Origin: Streptomyces sp. R41
GTDB lineage: Bacteria; Actinomycetota; Actinomycetes; Streptomycetales; Streptomycetaceae
DNA length: 64,000 bases
Assembly (NCBI RefSeq): GCF_041053055.1
Contig: NZ_CP163443.1
Location: 8,539,001-8,603,000, forward strand
Direction of reading: 5' to 3'
Shown: one piece after another, positions 24,557 through 34,720 of the stretch
Layout of the letters: each line of letters starts with the position of its first letter
Numbering within the stretch: the first letter of the stretch is position 1
The notes under the pieces: model-generated
What the model saw: the letters and a program-made list of their open reading frames with translations, nothing else
The model's database searches: none
What the model was told of the DNA's origin: nothing
Position numbers and translations under genes: made by a program

Positions 24557-27211
24557 TCAGGCGACCGTGCAACTCTGGTCGCCCAGCTTGAATGACGTCG
24601 GCTTCGTGTTGGAGCCCGACCAGCTCCCCGTGAACCCGAAGCTCACCGACGAACCCGGTGCCACATTGGCGTTCCAGTTCAGGTTCTTCGCCGTCACCGC
24701 CGCGTCGGTCTGTGTGTAGTCGGCGTTCCAGAGCTGTGTGATCTTCTGGCCGTCCGGGAAAGTCCAGCCGAGTGACCAGCCGCTCCAGGCGCCGGAGCCG
24801 GTGTTGGCGAGTGCCACGTCCGCCTGGAAGCCGCCCGACCACTGGTTCGTGATCTTGTACGTCACCGTGCAGGCGCCCGTCGGTGTGGGATCCGTGCCGC
24901 CTCCGCCGCCCCCGCTCGTGTCCGAGGTGTCGCCGTAGATGATCCCCCGCCCGTTCGTCGAGATGTACACCCGCCCGTAGACCCGAGGGTCGCCGGTGAT
25001 CGCCGCGCCCGTCCAACCCCACTGGTGGGCGTCGTCGTTGATGCGGGTCCAGTTCGCGCCCTTGTCGGTCGAGCGGAAGATCCCGCGTACGCCGCCGATC
25101 TTCGCGCTGGTGTAGAGCGTCTGGTACGAGACTCCCGTGGCCGCCTTGCCGAAGCCGATGGTGTCGGCCTGCTCCACGTTCGACAGCTTGGTGAAGCTCG
25201 CGCCGCCGTCCGTCGAGTGCCACAGCCCGTACGCGCCGTCGCTCGCGCCGCCCGCGAGCCACACGTCGCCCTTCGTACCGGGCAACGCCTTGAAGCGCAC
25301 GCTGTCACCGCTCGGGAGGCCGGTGGCGAGCGACGCCGTGAAGGTCGCGCCGCCGTCCGAACTGACGTAGAACTTGCCTGACTTGAAGCCGTAGAAGGTC
25401 TTCGGGTCCACCCGGTCCGACTCGACGACCGCGCCGGAGGGGATCCCGCTGGACGCCGCCCACGACGTGCCGAACCCGGTCACGTACTGCACGCCGGTGC
25501 CCGCCGGGCTCCACACGAAGCGGCTGCCGTCGGACGCGGCCGCGGCCGTGCCGCCTCCCGTGACGCCCGAAGGGTCGGTGCCCGCGAACCAGTTGGCGCC
25601 GTTGTCCGTCGAGAAGCCGATGTGCGGGCCCGAGTCGAGGTTGCCGACCCGGACGACCGTGTTCGGGTTGGTCTCGGCGTAGTCGAGGCTCGTCGTGGTG
25701 GTGAGGTTCGGCGAGGTGTACATCATCGACGGCACCTTGGTGAGGTCCGTGTGCCGGAAGCCGCCGATGTCACCGAGGGCACTGAGCAGAGAAGCCCCCG
25801 ACGGGGGAGAGGCGAGGTCGTTGACGGCCGTCTCCTCCAGGCCCTGGACCATCGGCTTGATGGTGAACTGGCTTCCGCTGTCCCAGTTGGTGAGGTTCTC
25901 GGTGCCGTAGATCGTCGCGCCCGTTCCGTACATCATCCGAGCGGAGTCGAACGGGTCGATTTCCAACCCCTCCGTCATCCAGCCGAGTTTGGGGGTCTGT
26001 TCGGGGGGTGAGGGGTTCGCGCCGAAGGTCAGCCAGGGGACGGACGACACGTCCATGGTGTAGCGGTTCGAGCGGTTGGGGTACGAGGTGTAGTCCCAGG
26101 CCTTCGTCCAGGTGCCGCCGCTGTCCGTGGACCTGAAGATCTGGGTGTCGGGCCACCAGGAGCTGTACGCCGTCGCCATCACCGTGCCCGGGTGTTGCCG
26201 GTCGACCGTCAGCCCGCTGAAGCCGTAGTACGTGTCGGCCTCCGCGACCGGGCTGATGTTCGTCCAGGTCCCGGTCCTGGTCGCGTACCGCCACAGCTGC
26301 CCCTTGCCACCGTCGTACGGGCCGCCCTTGTCGCTGTAGGCGAGATAGAGGTAGCCATTGGTGGCGTCGAGGACGCCCTTGTGGGCGAGGTAGCCGGTGG
26401 GCTGCCCGGAGAGCCGGGACCAGGTCGTGCCGCCGTCCGTCGAGCGGTAGACCGCGTTGTCCTTGTCGGCGACGCCGACGTAGACGGTCTGCGTCGCGCT
26501 GCCCGACGTACCCGTCGACTCGTCGAAGGTGACCCAGACGATGCCTTGGTTGTCGGAGGCGTAGCCGCTGGTGTCGGTCGAATCCTGCACGTAGTCGCCG
26601 ACGTTGGGGAAGTTCGTGACCTGGGACCAGCTCGCCCCCGAGTCCGTCGACCGCCACAAGCCCTTGCCGCTGGGCGTGCCCAGATAGAGCACGCTGTTCT
26701 TGTGGGGGTCCACGGCCAGGCGCTCGCCCATGCCACGTCCGGGCATGTTGCCGCCCAGCTTGAAGGGCAGGTCCGCCTTCTGCCAGCTCGCGCCCCGGTC
26801 GGCGGAGCGGAGCACGGCGCCATTCGTCGGGTCCCAGCTGTTGGTGTACGTGCCGACCGCCGCGTACACCTTGTTCGGGTCGACGGAGTCCGAGGCGAGG
26901 CTGACGACCCCGGTGTGGCCCCACTCGCTCCAGCCGACCGAGTCGAGCAGTGGGGTCCAGGTCTTGCTCGACTCCACCCAGCGGTACGCGCCGCCGATGT
27001 CCGTGCGGGCGTAGGCGAGGTTCTTCTCGGAGCGGTTGAAGACGATGCCGGGGACGAAGCCGCCGCCGTCGACCCGGGCGTTCTTCCAGGTGTACGTGTC
27101 GGCGGCGAGGCTTGTCGCATTGGGGGTGCTCGCGGCCACGGCGGGCGGGGTGCCGGCCAGTAAGCCGGCCGCGAGCGCGAGCACGGCCGTGAGGATGCGG
27201 GTTCTTCGCAC
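24557..27211 (-). CDS. Secreted xyloglucanase, GH74 with C-terminal CBM2
   Basis: An 884-residue secreted protein. A signal peptide (residues 1-27) is followed by twin seven-bladed propellers made of repeated STDGGxxW-type motifs. The two catalytic aspartates of GH74 are visible in YARTDIGGAYRW (Asp71) and SALGDIGGFRH (Asp481). A glycine linker leads to a cellulose-binding CBM2 (residues about 785-884, ACTVTYKITNQWSGGFQADV to FKLGDQSCTVA). It should cut the backbone of plant xyloglucan outside the cell. It lies downstream of the GH48 gene on the same strand, separated by a hairpin at 27246-27284, and no CebR box is seen right before it. It may depend on read-through or its own promoter. Confidence 0.95.
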   Translation of the reverse strand: MRRTRILTAVLALAAGLLAGTPPAVAASTPNATSLAADTYTWKNARVDGGGFVPGIVFNRSEKNLAYARTDIGGAYRWVESSKTWTPLLDSVGWSEWGHTGVVSLASDSVDPNKVYAAVGTYTNSWDPTNGAVLRSADRGASWQKADLPFKLGGNMPGRGMGERLAVDPHKNSVLYLGTPSGKGLWRSTDSGASWSQVTNFPNVGDYVQDSTDTSGYASDNQGIVWVTFDESTGTSGSATQTVYVGVADKDNAVYRSTDGGTTWSRLSGQPTGYLAHKGVLDATNGYLYLAYSDKGGPYDGGKGQLWRYATRTGTWTNISPVAEADTYYGFSGLTVDRQHPGTVMATAYSSWWPDTQIFRSTDSGGTWTKAWDYTSYPNRSNRYTMDVSSVPWLTFGANPSPPEQTPKLGWMTEGLEIDPFDSARMMYGTGATIYGTENLTNWDSGSQFTIKPMVQGLEETAVNDLASPPSGASLLSALGDIGGFRHTDLTKVPSMMYTSPNLTTTTSLDYAETNPNTVVRVGNLDSGPHIGFSTDNGANWFAGTDPSGVTGGGTAAAASDGSRFVWSPAGTGVQYVTGFGTSWAASSGIPSGAVVESDRVDPKTFYGFKSGKFYVSSDGGATFTASLATGLPSGDSVRFKALPGTKGDVWLAGGASDGAYGLWHSTDGGASFTKLSNVEQADTIGFGKAATGVSYQTLYTSAKIGGVRGIFRSTDKGANWTRINDDAHQWGWTGAAITGDPRVYGRVYISTNGRGIIYGDTSDTSGGGGGGTDPTPTGACTVTYKITNQWSGGFQADVALANTGSGAWSGWSLGWTFPDGQKITQLWNADYTQTDAAVTAKNLNWNANVAPGSSVSFGFTGSWSGSNTKPTSFKLGDQSCTVA

Positions 27212-27245
27212 GGTGGGGGTCCTCTCATGAAGAGAAGGGCGCGAC

Positions 27246-27284
27246 GGCCGGGCGGCCCCCTGTGCGGGTGAGGACCGCCCGGCC
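27246..27284 (-). terminator. Hairpin between GH48 and GH74 genes
   Basis: Perfect ten-base stem GGCCGGGCGG and CCGCCCGGCC with a 19-base loop, downstream of the GH48 stop. It would end or attenuate transcription before the GH74 gene. Confidence 0.65.
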
Positions 27285-27338
27285 CGAGCCCTGCCGCACG
27301 AAGGCGACAGGGCCTGGTACGCGGAGCTTTAGCGGGGA

Positions 27339-30254
27339 CTATTCGAGGAGCTCCGCGTACGAGCCCATGGCGAGGGCTATGTCCGCCTGGGCCCAGAACC
27401 GGTGGTACGTGAAGGAGGGCGCGGCCCCGCCCGCCAGATAGCTCTCGATCTTCGACCAGGCCGGGTCGTTCTTGTAGAAGGACCGGAGCGAGGCGAAGGT
27501 CGAGGAGGAGTTGATCGTGTCGCCGTTCGGCATCTTGCCGCTCCAGCCGCTCGGCACGTACACGCTGTCGTCGAAGCGGTTGTAGTCGGCGCGGGTCTCC
27601 GGGACGGCGATGCCCAGGCCGTCCTGGTAGTTGCTCCACATGCCGTCGAGCAGCGCCTTCGCCGTGGTCTTTGCCTGGGTGTTGCCGGACTTGGCGGCGT
27701 AGTACGACAGCGTCTTGGCGTACGCGGCCGCCACGCCCACGTCGTTCGTGTAGTCAGCGACCGTGACGTGAAGTCCGCTGTTGGCGCCGGGACTCGATGC
27801 GTTCCAGGTGTCGGGCGCACCCGACCACTGAAGGGTTGACGGGATCTGGTAGGTGCCGTCCGGGTTGATCGTGGTCTTGGACAGCGCCCAGGAGACCCAC
27901 TTGTCGAGGACCGCCTTCGCGCTCGCGTTCCCCGTCTGCTGGTAGTACTCGGCGACCCGCTCCATGGACCACGCCTGGAAGCCGAACCACTGGTTGGAGG
28001 GCGGGTCGTGGTAGACCGGCTGCTGGTCGTAGTACATGCCGTAGAAGGTCGGCGTCCCGGTGGGCGGCGTCGCGTAACGGCCCGCCCAGCTATTGGTCGC
28101 ACCGCCCGCGATGGCGCCCTCGTTCGACTGGAGCCAGCGGTAGAACTCCAGCTGCCGGGTCAGCGACGTGCCCCAATCCGCCGCCCCTGTCGACGACTTG
28201 GGCTTCAGATCGGCGTTCGAGCTGAGCGCGTACGCGGCCAGGGGGTTCTGGTAGCCGCCGTGGACGTGGCTGGAGCCGATGCGCCAGGCCCAGCCCGCGG
28301 AGGTGTCGTTGGCGCCACCCCAGGCGTAGTACCAGGACAGCAAATAGTGCGAGGCATCCTTGCCGGTGCCCGCCGAACAGGTCGAAGGACCGACGCAGTT
28401 GCCGATCTTCTTGAAGTACTTGTCGTACATGGCGTAGCGCAGATAGTCGCCCATCTTCGCCGCCTTGCCGACGGTCGCCGACACATCGCTGCCCCTGCCC
28501 TGCGCCTTGGCCCAGACATCGGCCCAGTACGCGGCCTGCACCGCCCGCGCGTCGGCGTCGGGAGCGTCGGTGTACTTCCACTGCTTGGCGTACGAGGAGT
28601 CGCCCGTGAAGAGGTCCAGGTACCCGTTGGTGCCGCCGTACTTGAAGGCGTCACAGGTCGGCTGCGGCACCGTCTCCCATACCGACTCCTGCACTCCGCG
28701 CTGGAAGGTGTTGATGTACGAAGGGCCGGTCGCGGTCGGTCCGGCCTCGCACTTGCCGGGCTCGTCGCCGTAGCCGTAGACGTTGTCGACGTCCTGCAGC
28801 CAGTGCATGCCGTAGACGTCGTCCGTGCCGTACGCGCTCTTCAGCTCACCCGCGATCGGGTCCGAGCCGACCGAGACGCCGGTGTCGAGCTTCGCCGGGT
28901 ACTCGTTCGGGGTGTCCAGTTCGGGCGCGTAGGTCGCCGGCTTCGAGGCGTTGTAGAAGGAGTTCGTCGGCTGGTCGGCGTGCGTGGGGATCATGTACGT
29001 CTCCATGGTCGCCCACGCGGCGTTGAACTTGGACCAGTCGCCGGTGACCTTCCCGTACATGGCCTGCAGCCAGATCAGATAGCTGTACGCCTCCGACGTC
29101 GTCTCGTGCCCCTGGTCCGGCGCCTCGACGATCAGCGTCTCCACCGAGTGGTAGGGGATGCCCTCGGGGGAGAAGTAGCCGTTCGCCGGGTTGGTGATCT
29201 TGCCGTAGAGGTCCAGGAAACGGGCGTCGTACGCCTTCGAGGCGGCCAGTTCCGTCACGGTGACCGTGGCCTTGGTGTGGCCGGTCGCGGAGGCCGTGAA
29301 GGTCGCCGATCCTGTGCCGGAGGCGTCGGCGGTGATGGTCACGGTCTGCGCCGTGTTCCAGTTGGACGGCGTGAAGGTGAGCGAGGAGCCGCCGGAGACG
29401 GACAGGCCGGTGTTGCCGTCCGTACGCGCGGTGGACACGGTCACGTTCGCGCTCGGCTGCGTCGACAGCTTCACGTCGAAGGTGCCCGACTTGCCCTGCT
29501 GAATGCCGAGTTGGGTCGGCGAGGCCACAACGGCGGGACCCGAGGCGACCGTGATGCCGACCGGAGTGGAATCCGCCGACGCGCCGAGACTGTCGTAGGC
29601 CTTGGCGATCAGCGAATGACTGCCCACGGTCAACCCAGAGGCCGAGAGCGTGTAGGGAGAGCTGGTGTCCGTGCCCAGCAGCGTCGTGTCGTCATAGAAC
29701 TCGACCTTGCTGATGGTCGCGCTGTCGGCCGCCGCGGCGGTGGCGGCCAGCGGGATCGCGTCGCCCTGGGTGTAGACGGCGCCCGCGGTGGGGCTGGTCA
29801 GCACGGTGACCGGCGGCTGGTGTGCGCCCGTGCAGGTCGTGCCGTTGATCGCGAAGGAGGCGGGGGCGGTGTTGGTGCCGCTGTAGGTGAACTGCGCCCC
29901 GGTGGATACTGCGGCCCCGGCGGCGATCGTCCCGTTCCAGGAGGCGTTCTTCGCGGTGACCGTCTTGCCGGACTGGGACCAGGTTCCGTTCCAGCCGTTG
30001 GTGAGGGTCTGGTTGCCCGTGTAGCCGTAGGTCAGCGTCCAGCCGTCGATGGCGTCCGTACCGCGGTTGGTGATCGTCAGATCCGCGGTGAAGCCGGAGC
30101 CCCAGTCATTGGTCTTGTAGTCGACACTGCACTGAACCGTGGCCGCCTGTGCGGGAGTTGTACCGGTCGCCAGTGTCGCCAGGGGAAGCGCGAGGGCCGC
30201 CACGGCAGCGGTCCACAACCGCCGCGCGGTGCGGCGTCTCCTTCTGGGGTGCAT
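27339..30254 (-). CDS. Secreted cellobiohydrolase, CBM2 - Ig-like modules - GH48
   Basis: A 971-residue processive exoglucanase. Domains in order are an Arg-rich twin-arginine-like signal peptide (1-37), CBM2 (about 38-137, starting [20 protein letters not shown]), an Ig-like module (about 148-237, [18 protein letters not shown]), a second beta-sandwich module (about 240-335, [19 protein letters not shown]), and GH48 from about 342 to the end. The GH48 proton donor region is [22 protein letters not shown]48 enzymes act from reducing ends and are the key exocellulase of bacterial cellulose systems. The gene is divergent from a CBM2-GH5 endoglucanase; the shared promoter has two CebR boxes. Confidence 0.96.
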   Translation of the reverse strand: MHPRRRRRTARRLWTAAVAALALPLATLATGTTPAQAATVQCSVDYKTNDWGSGFTADLTITNRGTDAIDGWTLTYGYTGNQTLTNGWNGTWSQSGKTVTAKNASWNGTIAAGAAVSTGAQFTYSGTNTAPASFAINGTTCTGAHQPPVTVLTSPTAGAVYTQGDAIPLAATAAAADSATISKVEFYDDTTLLGTDTSSPYTLSASGLTVGSHSLIAKAYDSLGASADSTPVGITVASGPAVVASPTQLGIQQGKSGTFDVKLSTQPSANVTVSTARTDGNTGLSVSGGSSLTFTPSNWNTAQTVTITADASGTGSATFTASATGHTKATVTVTELAASKAYDARFLDLYGKITNPANGYFSPEGIPYHSVETLIVEAPDQGHETTSEAYSYLIWLQAMYGKVTGDWSKFNAAWATMETYMIPTHADQPTNSFYNASKPATYAPELDTPNEYPAKLDTGVSVGSDPIAGELKSAYGTDDVYGMHWLQDVDNVYGYGDEPGKCEAGPTATGPSYINTFQRGVQESVWETVPQPTCDAFKYGGTNGYLDLFTGDSSYAKQWKYTDAPDADARAVQAAYWADVWAKAQGRGSDVSATVGKAAKMGDYLRYAMYDKYFKKIGNCVGPSTCSAGTGKDASHYLLSWYYAWGGANDTSAGWAWRIGSSHVHGGYQNPLAAYALSSNADLKPKSSTGAADWGTSLTRQLEFYRWLQSNEGAIAGGATNSWAGRYATPPTGTPTFYGMYYDQQPVYHDPPSNQWFGFQAWSMERVAEYYQQTGNASAKAVLDKWVSWALSKTTINPDGTYQIPSTLQWSGAPDTWNASSPGANSGLHVTVADYTNDVGVAAAYAKTLSYYAAKSGNTQAKTTAKALLDGMWSNYQDGLGIAVPETRADYNRFDDSVYVPSGWSGKMPNGDTINSSSTFASLRSFYKNDPAWSKIESYLAGGAAPSFTYHRFWAQADIALAMGSYAELLE

Positions 30255-30313
30255 GTGCTGGTTCCTCCTTGCGGCTCGGAGAATGGGGGGAGGAGCAACA
30301 AGCCTTGAACCAG

Positions 30314-30327
30314 TGGGAGCGCTCCCA
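30314..30327. promoter_or_regulatory. CebR operator upstream of GH48
   Basis: TGGGAGCGCTCCCA is a perfect match to the known binding site of CebR, the cellobiose-responsive LacI-family repressor of Streptomyces cellulase genes. It lies 60 bases upstream of the GH48 start. Confidence 0.93.
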
Positions 30328-30445
30328 TAGTGGAGAGGAGGGTGTGAGGGGTCAAGGTGCTTGAAGAGTCGAAATGATTCGATTGATCAACAGTGCAACA
30401 CCTCTGTCCTTTACTGACACTTGGCGCTAGCTTCATCCGCACCAG

Positions 30446-30459
30446 TGGGAGCGATTCCA
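30446..30459. promoter_or_regulatory. CebR operator upstream of GH5
   Basis: TGGGAGCGATTCCA differs at two positions from the CebR consensus. It lies 49 bases before the GH5 start. With the box at 30314 it brackets the divergent promoter region, 118 bases apart. Confidence 0.85.
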
Positions 30460-30507
30460 TCAGTCGACGCGTCCGTCACGACGCGCCCGAGCTGCAAGGA
30501 GTCGCTC

Positions 30508-31983
30508 ATGCGACACCCCCCGCGTTTGAGTCTTTTAGTGGTCGGTGCCGCGGTCGCCCTCGTGGGAACCGCGATCGCGCCGGTCGTCACGGCTTCAGGA
30601 GCCACACCCGCGTGCACGGTGGAGTACTCCGTCACCAGCCAGTGGGACACCGGATTCCAGGGCGCCGTGAACGTCACCAACAACATGTCAGCGGTGAGCA
30701 GTTGGAGCCTCACCTTCGACTTCGGACACGGCCAGAAGATCAACCAGGGCTGGAACGCCAAGTGGTCCCAGTCCGGGACGACGGTCACCGCGTCCAACGA
30801 GAGCTGGAACGGCTCGTTGGGTTCGGGGAGCAGTGTCAGCGCCGGGTTCCTCGCCTCGTGGTCGGGGAGCAACGCCGTACCGACGGCGTTCAAGCTCAAC
30901 GGGACCACGTGCAACGTGGATTCCGAGCCGACGCCGACGCCCACGCCCACCGAGCCTCCGTCGGACGGCACGGCACCGGCGCTGCACGTCTCCGGTAACA
31001 AGCTCGTGGACGCCGGCGGCAAGACCCGCCGGCTGCTCGGCGTCAACCGCTCCGGCGGCGAGTTCATGTGCGTCCAGGGCCGCGGCATCTTCGACGGCCC
31101 CGTCGACGACGCGTCCGTGAAGGCCATCGCCGACTGGAAGGCCAACACCGTCCGCATTCCGCTGAACGAGGAGTGCTGGCTGGGTCTGTCGAACATCGAC
31201 GCCCAGTACGCGGGCGCCAACTACATAACCGCCGTCAAGGACTTGGTGGCCAAGGTCGTTGCGCACGGCATGACACCGCTCGTCGAGCTGCACTGGTCGT
31301 ACGGCCAGTACACCGGCAACTCCTCGGGCTGCTCCGACGTGCACGCGAGCTGCCAGAAGCCGATGCCGGACGCCCAGTACACCCCGTCCTTCTGGGCCTC
31401 GGTCGCGAGCACCTTCAAGGACGACCCGGCCGTCGCGTTCGACCTGTTCAACGAGCCCTACCCGGACCGCGCGACGTCCACCACCACCCAGGCGTGGACC
31501 TGCTGGCGGGACGGCGGAACCTGCCCCGGCATCTCCTACGAGGTCGCGGGAATGCAGGACCTGGTCGACGCGGTACGCGGCACCGGCGCCAAGAACCTGA
31601 TCCTGGCGGGCGGGCTCGCGTACTCCAACGACCTGAGCCAGTGGCTGACGTACAAGCCCAGTGATCCGACGGGCAATCTCGTCGCCGCGTACCACGTCTA
31701 CAACTTCAACACCTGTGCCAGTGAGAGCTGCTGGAACTCGACGCTCGCCCCGGTGGCCGCCCAAGTCCCGCTCGTGGCGGGAGAGATCGGCGAGAACACC
31801 TGCTCCCACTCCTTCGTCGACACCGCCATGAAGTGGTTCGACGACCGGGGGCTCTCCTACCTCGGCTGGACCTGGAACACCTGGGACTGCTCCTCCGGCC
31901 CTTCCCTGATCTCCAACTACGACGGCACTCCCACGTCGTACGGCATCGGGCTGCGCGACCATCTGCGCGCCCTCAACGACTAG
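30508..31983 (+). CDS. Secreted endoglucanase, CBM2 - GH5
   Basis: A 491-residue secreted cellulase. The signal peptide is followed by CBM2 (about 35-132, ACTVEYSVTSQWDTGFQGAV to FKLNGTTCNV), a TPTPTPTE linker, and a GH5 barrel from about residue 155. The acid/base Glu316 is in LFNEPYPD and the nucleophile Glu426 in VAGEIGENTC; the cysteine-rich insertions (CSDVHASC, CASESCW) suggest disulfides. It cleaves beta-1,4-glucan internally. The ATG at 30508 has AAGGAG upstream. The GH6 gene starts 83 bases downstream and is probably co-transcribed; the gap is filled by a 14-base tandem repeat. Confidence 0.95.
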   Translation: MRHPPRLSLLVVGAAVALVGTAIAPVVTASGATPACTVEYSVTSQWDTGFQGAVNVTNNMSAVSSWSLTFDFGHGQKINQGWNAKWSQSGTTVTASNESWNGSLGSGSSVSAGFLASWSGSNAVPTAFKLNGTTCNVDSEPTPTPTPTEPPSDGTAPALHVSGNKLVDAGGKTRRLLGVNRSGGEFMCVQGRGIFDGPVDDASVKAIADWKANTVRIPLNEECWLGLSNIDAQYAGANYITAVKDLVAKVVAHGMTPLVELHWSYGQYTGNSSGCSDVHASCQKPMPDAQYTPSFWASVASTFKDDPAVAFDLFNEPYPDRATSTTTQAWTCWRDGGTCPGISYEVAGMQDLVDAVRGTGAKNLILAGGLAYSNDLSQWLTYKPSDPTGNLVAAYHVYNFNTCASESCWNSTLAPVAAQVPLVAGEIGENTCSHSFVDTAMKWFDDRGLSYLGWTWNTWDCSSGPSLISNYDGTPTSYGIGLRDHLRALND

Positions 31984-32053
31984 TCCTCAAGGGCTGGTCC
32001 TCAACGGTCGGTCCTCGACGGCCGGTCCTCAACAGATTGTCCTCAACCGATGG
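31984..32053. repeat. Five tandem copies of a 14-base unit
   Basis: Immediately after the GH5 stop codon, five units of the form TCCTCAACGGTCGG follow head to tail (31984, 31998, 32012, 32026, 32040). The first three are most alike and the last two diverge. They fill nearly the whole gap before the GH6 gene. Confidence 0.85.
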
Positions 32054-32066
32054 GAAACCCGCACTC

Positions 32067-33773
32067 ATGAGCCGTACCAGAACAGCGTTACTCGCAACGC
32101 TCTTGATGATCGCCGGTGGCACGGGCACCGCCGTCGCGGTCGTCCCCGCGGATGTCGGCACGGCCACCGTCCCCTGCACCGTCGACTACAAGGTGCAGAA
32201 CCAGTGGGACACCGGCTTCACCGCCGCCGTCACGGTAACCAACAACGCGGCCGCCAAGAGCAGTTGGGCGGTGAAGTGGTCGTACGCCGGAAACCAGAAG
32301 GTGACCAGCGGCTGGAACGCCAAGATCACCCAGAGCGGGACGGGAGTCACCGCCGCCAACGAGACCTACAACGGCTCGCTGGCGACCGGCGGCTCGGTCA
32401 GCTTCGGGTTCAACGCCTCGTACAGCGGGACCAACGCGTTGCCGACCACGTTCACGCTCGACGGGGTGACGTGCAACGTCGATGACGGCGGCACCGACCC
32501 GGACCCGGATCCGGACCCGTCGGGCAAGGTCGACAACCCCTACGCCGGTGCCAAGGTGTACGTGAACCCCGAGTGGTCCGCGAAGGCCGCGGCCGAGACC
32601 GGAGGCAGCCGGATCTCCAACCAGCCCACCGGTGTCTGGCTCGACCGGATCGCCGCGATCAACGGCGTGAACGGCGGCATGGGCCTGCGCGCCCACCTCG
32701 ACGCGGCGCTCGCACAGAAGGGCAGCGGCGAAGAGGTCGTCCAGCTCGTCGTCTACGACCTTCCCGGACGGGACTGCGCGGCCCTCGCCTCCAACGGTGA
32801 GCTCGGCCCGACGGAGATCGACAAGTACAAGACACAGTTCATCGACCCGATCGCGGCGATCCTCGCGGACAGCAAGTACGCCTCGCTCCGCATCGTCACG
32901 ACCATCGAGATCGACTCGCTGCCGAACCTCGTCACCAACACCGGCAGCCGCGCCACCGCCACGCCCGCGTGCGACACGATGCTCGCCAATGGCAACTACG
33001 TGAAGGGCGTCGGCTACGCCCTGGCCAAGCTCGGCGCGATCCCCAACGTCTACAACTACATCGACGCCGGACACCACGGCTGGCTTGGCTGGGACGACAA
33101 CTTCGCTCCCTCGGCCACCCTGTTCAAGCAGGCCGCGACGAGCGAGGGCGCGACGGTCGACGACGTCCACGGGTTCATCACCAACACGGCGAACTACAGC
33201 GCCCTCAAGGAGAACAACTTCACCATCAACGACGCGGTGAACGGCACCTCCGTGCGCCAGTCCAAGTGGGTCGACTGGAACCGCTACGTCGACGAGCTGT
33301 CCTACGCCCAGGCCTTCCGCAACCAGCTCGTATCGGTCGGCTTCAACTCCGGCATCGGCATGCTGGTCGACACGTCCAGGAACGGCTGGGGCGGTACGGC
33401 GCGGCCCACCGGTCCCGGCGCGACGACCAGCGTCGACACCTACATCGACGGCGGCCGCTACGACCGCCGCATCCACGTCGGCAACTGGTGCAACCAGTCC
33501 GGCGCCGGTCTCGGCGAGCGTCCGCAGGCGGCCCCGGCTGCCGGCATCGACGCCTATGTGTGGATGAAGCCCCCGGGCGAGTCCGACGGCTCCAGCTCGG
33601 CGATCCCGAACGACGAGGGCAAGGGCTTCGACCGGATGTGCGACCCGACGTACACGGGCAACGCCCGCAACGGCAACAACCTGTCGGGCGCGCTGCCGAA
33701 CGCTCCGCTGTCCGGGCACTGGTTCTCCGCCCAGTTCCAGCAGCTCATGACGAACGCGTACCCGCCGCTGTAG
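32067..33773 (+). CDS. Secreted cellobiohydrolase, CBM2 - GH6
   Basis: A 568-residue secreted exoglucanase acting from non-reducing ends. The order is signal peptide, CBM2 (about 33-133, PCTVDYKVQNQWDTGFTAAV), a linker of Asp-Pro repeats (DPDPDPDP), and GH6 from about residue 150. The general acid region is VVYDLPGRDCAALASNGE, followed by IDAGHHGWLGW and the C-terminal WMKPPGESDG segment typical of GH6. Together with the GH48 enzyme it covers both cellulose chain ends. It is preceded by the 14-base tandem repeat and probably shares the CebR-controlled promoter of the GH5 gene. Confidence 0.95.
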   Translation: MSRTRTALLATLLMIAGGTGTAVAVVPADVGTATVPCTVDYKVQNQWDTGFTAAVTVTNNAAAKSSWAVKWSYAGNQKVTSGWNAKITQSGTGVTAANETYNGSLATGGSVSFGFNASYSGTNALPTTFTLDGVTCNVDDGGTDPDPDPDPSGKVDNPYAGAKVYVNPEWSAKAAAETGGSRISNQPTGVWLDRIAAINGVNGGMGLRAHLDAALAQKGSGEEVVQLVVYDLPGRDCAALASNGELGPTEIDKYKTQFIDPIAAILADSKYASLRIVTTIEIDSLPNLVTNTGSRATATPACDTMLANGNYVKGVGYALAKLGAIPNVYNYIDAGHHGWLGWDDNFAPSATLFKQAATSEGATVDDVHGFITNTANYSALKENNFTINDAVNGTSVRQSKWVDWNRYVDELSYAQAFRNQLVSVGFNSGIGMLVDTSRNGWGGTARPTGPGATTSVDTYIDGGRYDRRIHVGNWCNQSGAGLGERPQAAPAAGIDAYVWMKPPGESDGSSSAIPNDEGKGFDRMCDPTYTGNARNGNNLSGALPNAPLSGHWFSAQFQQLMTNAYPPL

Positions 33774-33796
33774 CGGCCTGAGGCGATCCGCCGGGG

Positions 33797-34567
33797 TCAG
33801 GCCTGCCGGGCCAGCCCCCGGCGGATCGCGAATTCCACCGCCGAGTAGTCGGCGTCGGCCCGCTCCAGCTCGTACGGCACCGCCGGGTACAGCGGCGGCT
33901 GCGCCATGAAGCGGGGTCGGGTGCCGTGGTGCGGCTGCGCCGCGTGCACCAGGAAGGGGTGACACAGGTATACGTCGCCGGGGCGGCCGGTGGCGTACGC
34001 GAGCGGGCGGTGCGCCGAGGCCTCGACCAGCTTGGGGGCGATGTCCAGGCCGGAGACCCCCTCTTCGCCGTACGGCTCCAGGAGCGGCGGCACGTCCAGG
34101 TGCGAGCCGACGCGGATCCGGGTGGGGGCGTCCTGAGGGCCCACCTCGCTGAAGAGAAAGAGCATCAGCAGGGCGCGGCCCTTGGACCTGAGGTTTGTGA
34201 AGTACCAGCTCTCGCCCTCGGGCAGATAGCTCCCCTCGATGTGCCAGCCGGCGTCGTCCGGCTCCTCCTCGTGCGGGAAGCGCAGCGGAAAGCTGCCCAG
34301 TGAGTAGCGCGGCTCCCAGCGACCCTCGCCGAGCAGCAGGTCGAACGCCTCGTGCAGGGCGGGGGAGTTGGCCGCCGCGGCGAACGGGCCCTGGGCCATG
34401 CCGGAGACCCAGTGCACCGGCTCGGCCCAGGTCGCCGGATCGTGCGGGTCGTAGCCCGTCTCTTCCCACAGCAGCCGTGCGCAGTCCTCGGCGACGCGCG
34501 GGGGGAAGGCGCCCTCGATCTTCACGAAGCCGTCCTCGAGGAAACGCTCCACCATCTCGTCGTCCAT
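33797..34567 (-). CDS. Phytanoyl-CoA dioxygenase family protein
   Basis: A 256-residue non-heme iron, 2-oxoglutarate-type oxygenase. The N-terminal FLEDGFVKIEGAFPP opening is typical of PhyH proteins. The iron site is probably His in WHIEGSYLPEGESW, where the usual Asp is replaced by Glu, plus His in CHPFLVHAAQPHHGTRPRF, whose Arg would bind 2-oxoglutarate. The substrate is unknown; Streptomyces members often hydroxylate secondary metabolites. The ATG at 34567 fits the family length. It is divergent from a methyltransferase gene across about 150 bases and convergent with the GH6 gene. Confidence 0.82.
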   Translation of the reverse strand: MDDEMVERFLEDGFVKIEGAFPPRVAEDCARLLWEETGYDPHDPATWAEPVHWVSGMAQGPFAAAANSPALHEAFDLLLGEGRWEPRYSLGSFPLRFPHEEEPDDAGWHIEGSYLPEGESWYFTNLRSKGRALLMLFLFSEVGPQDAPTRIRVGSHLDVPPLLEPYGEEGVSGLDIAPKLVEASAHRPLAYATGRPGDVYLCHPFLVHAAQPHHGTRPRFMAQPPLYPAVPYELERADADYSAVEFAIRRGLARQA

Positions 34568-34720
34568 GGGGCCATGCTCGGGGACCGGTCCGCGCGGGCG
34601 CATCCGGTTTTTCTGCGGGCTTTGTGCTCGCCCCCTTTTTTGCTGTTTGCGCAACACGACTGGCCGTTTCCGGGAGTGGCGGAGCAGGCTGTCGGCATCC
34701 CGGACGAGAGGCTCGGAACC

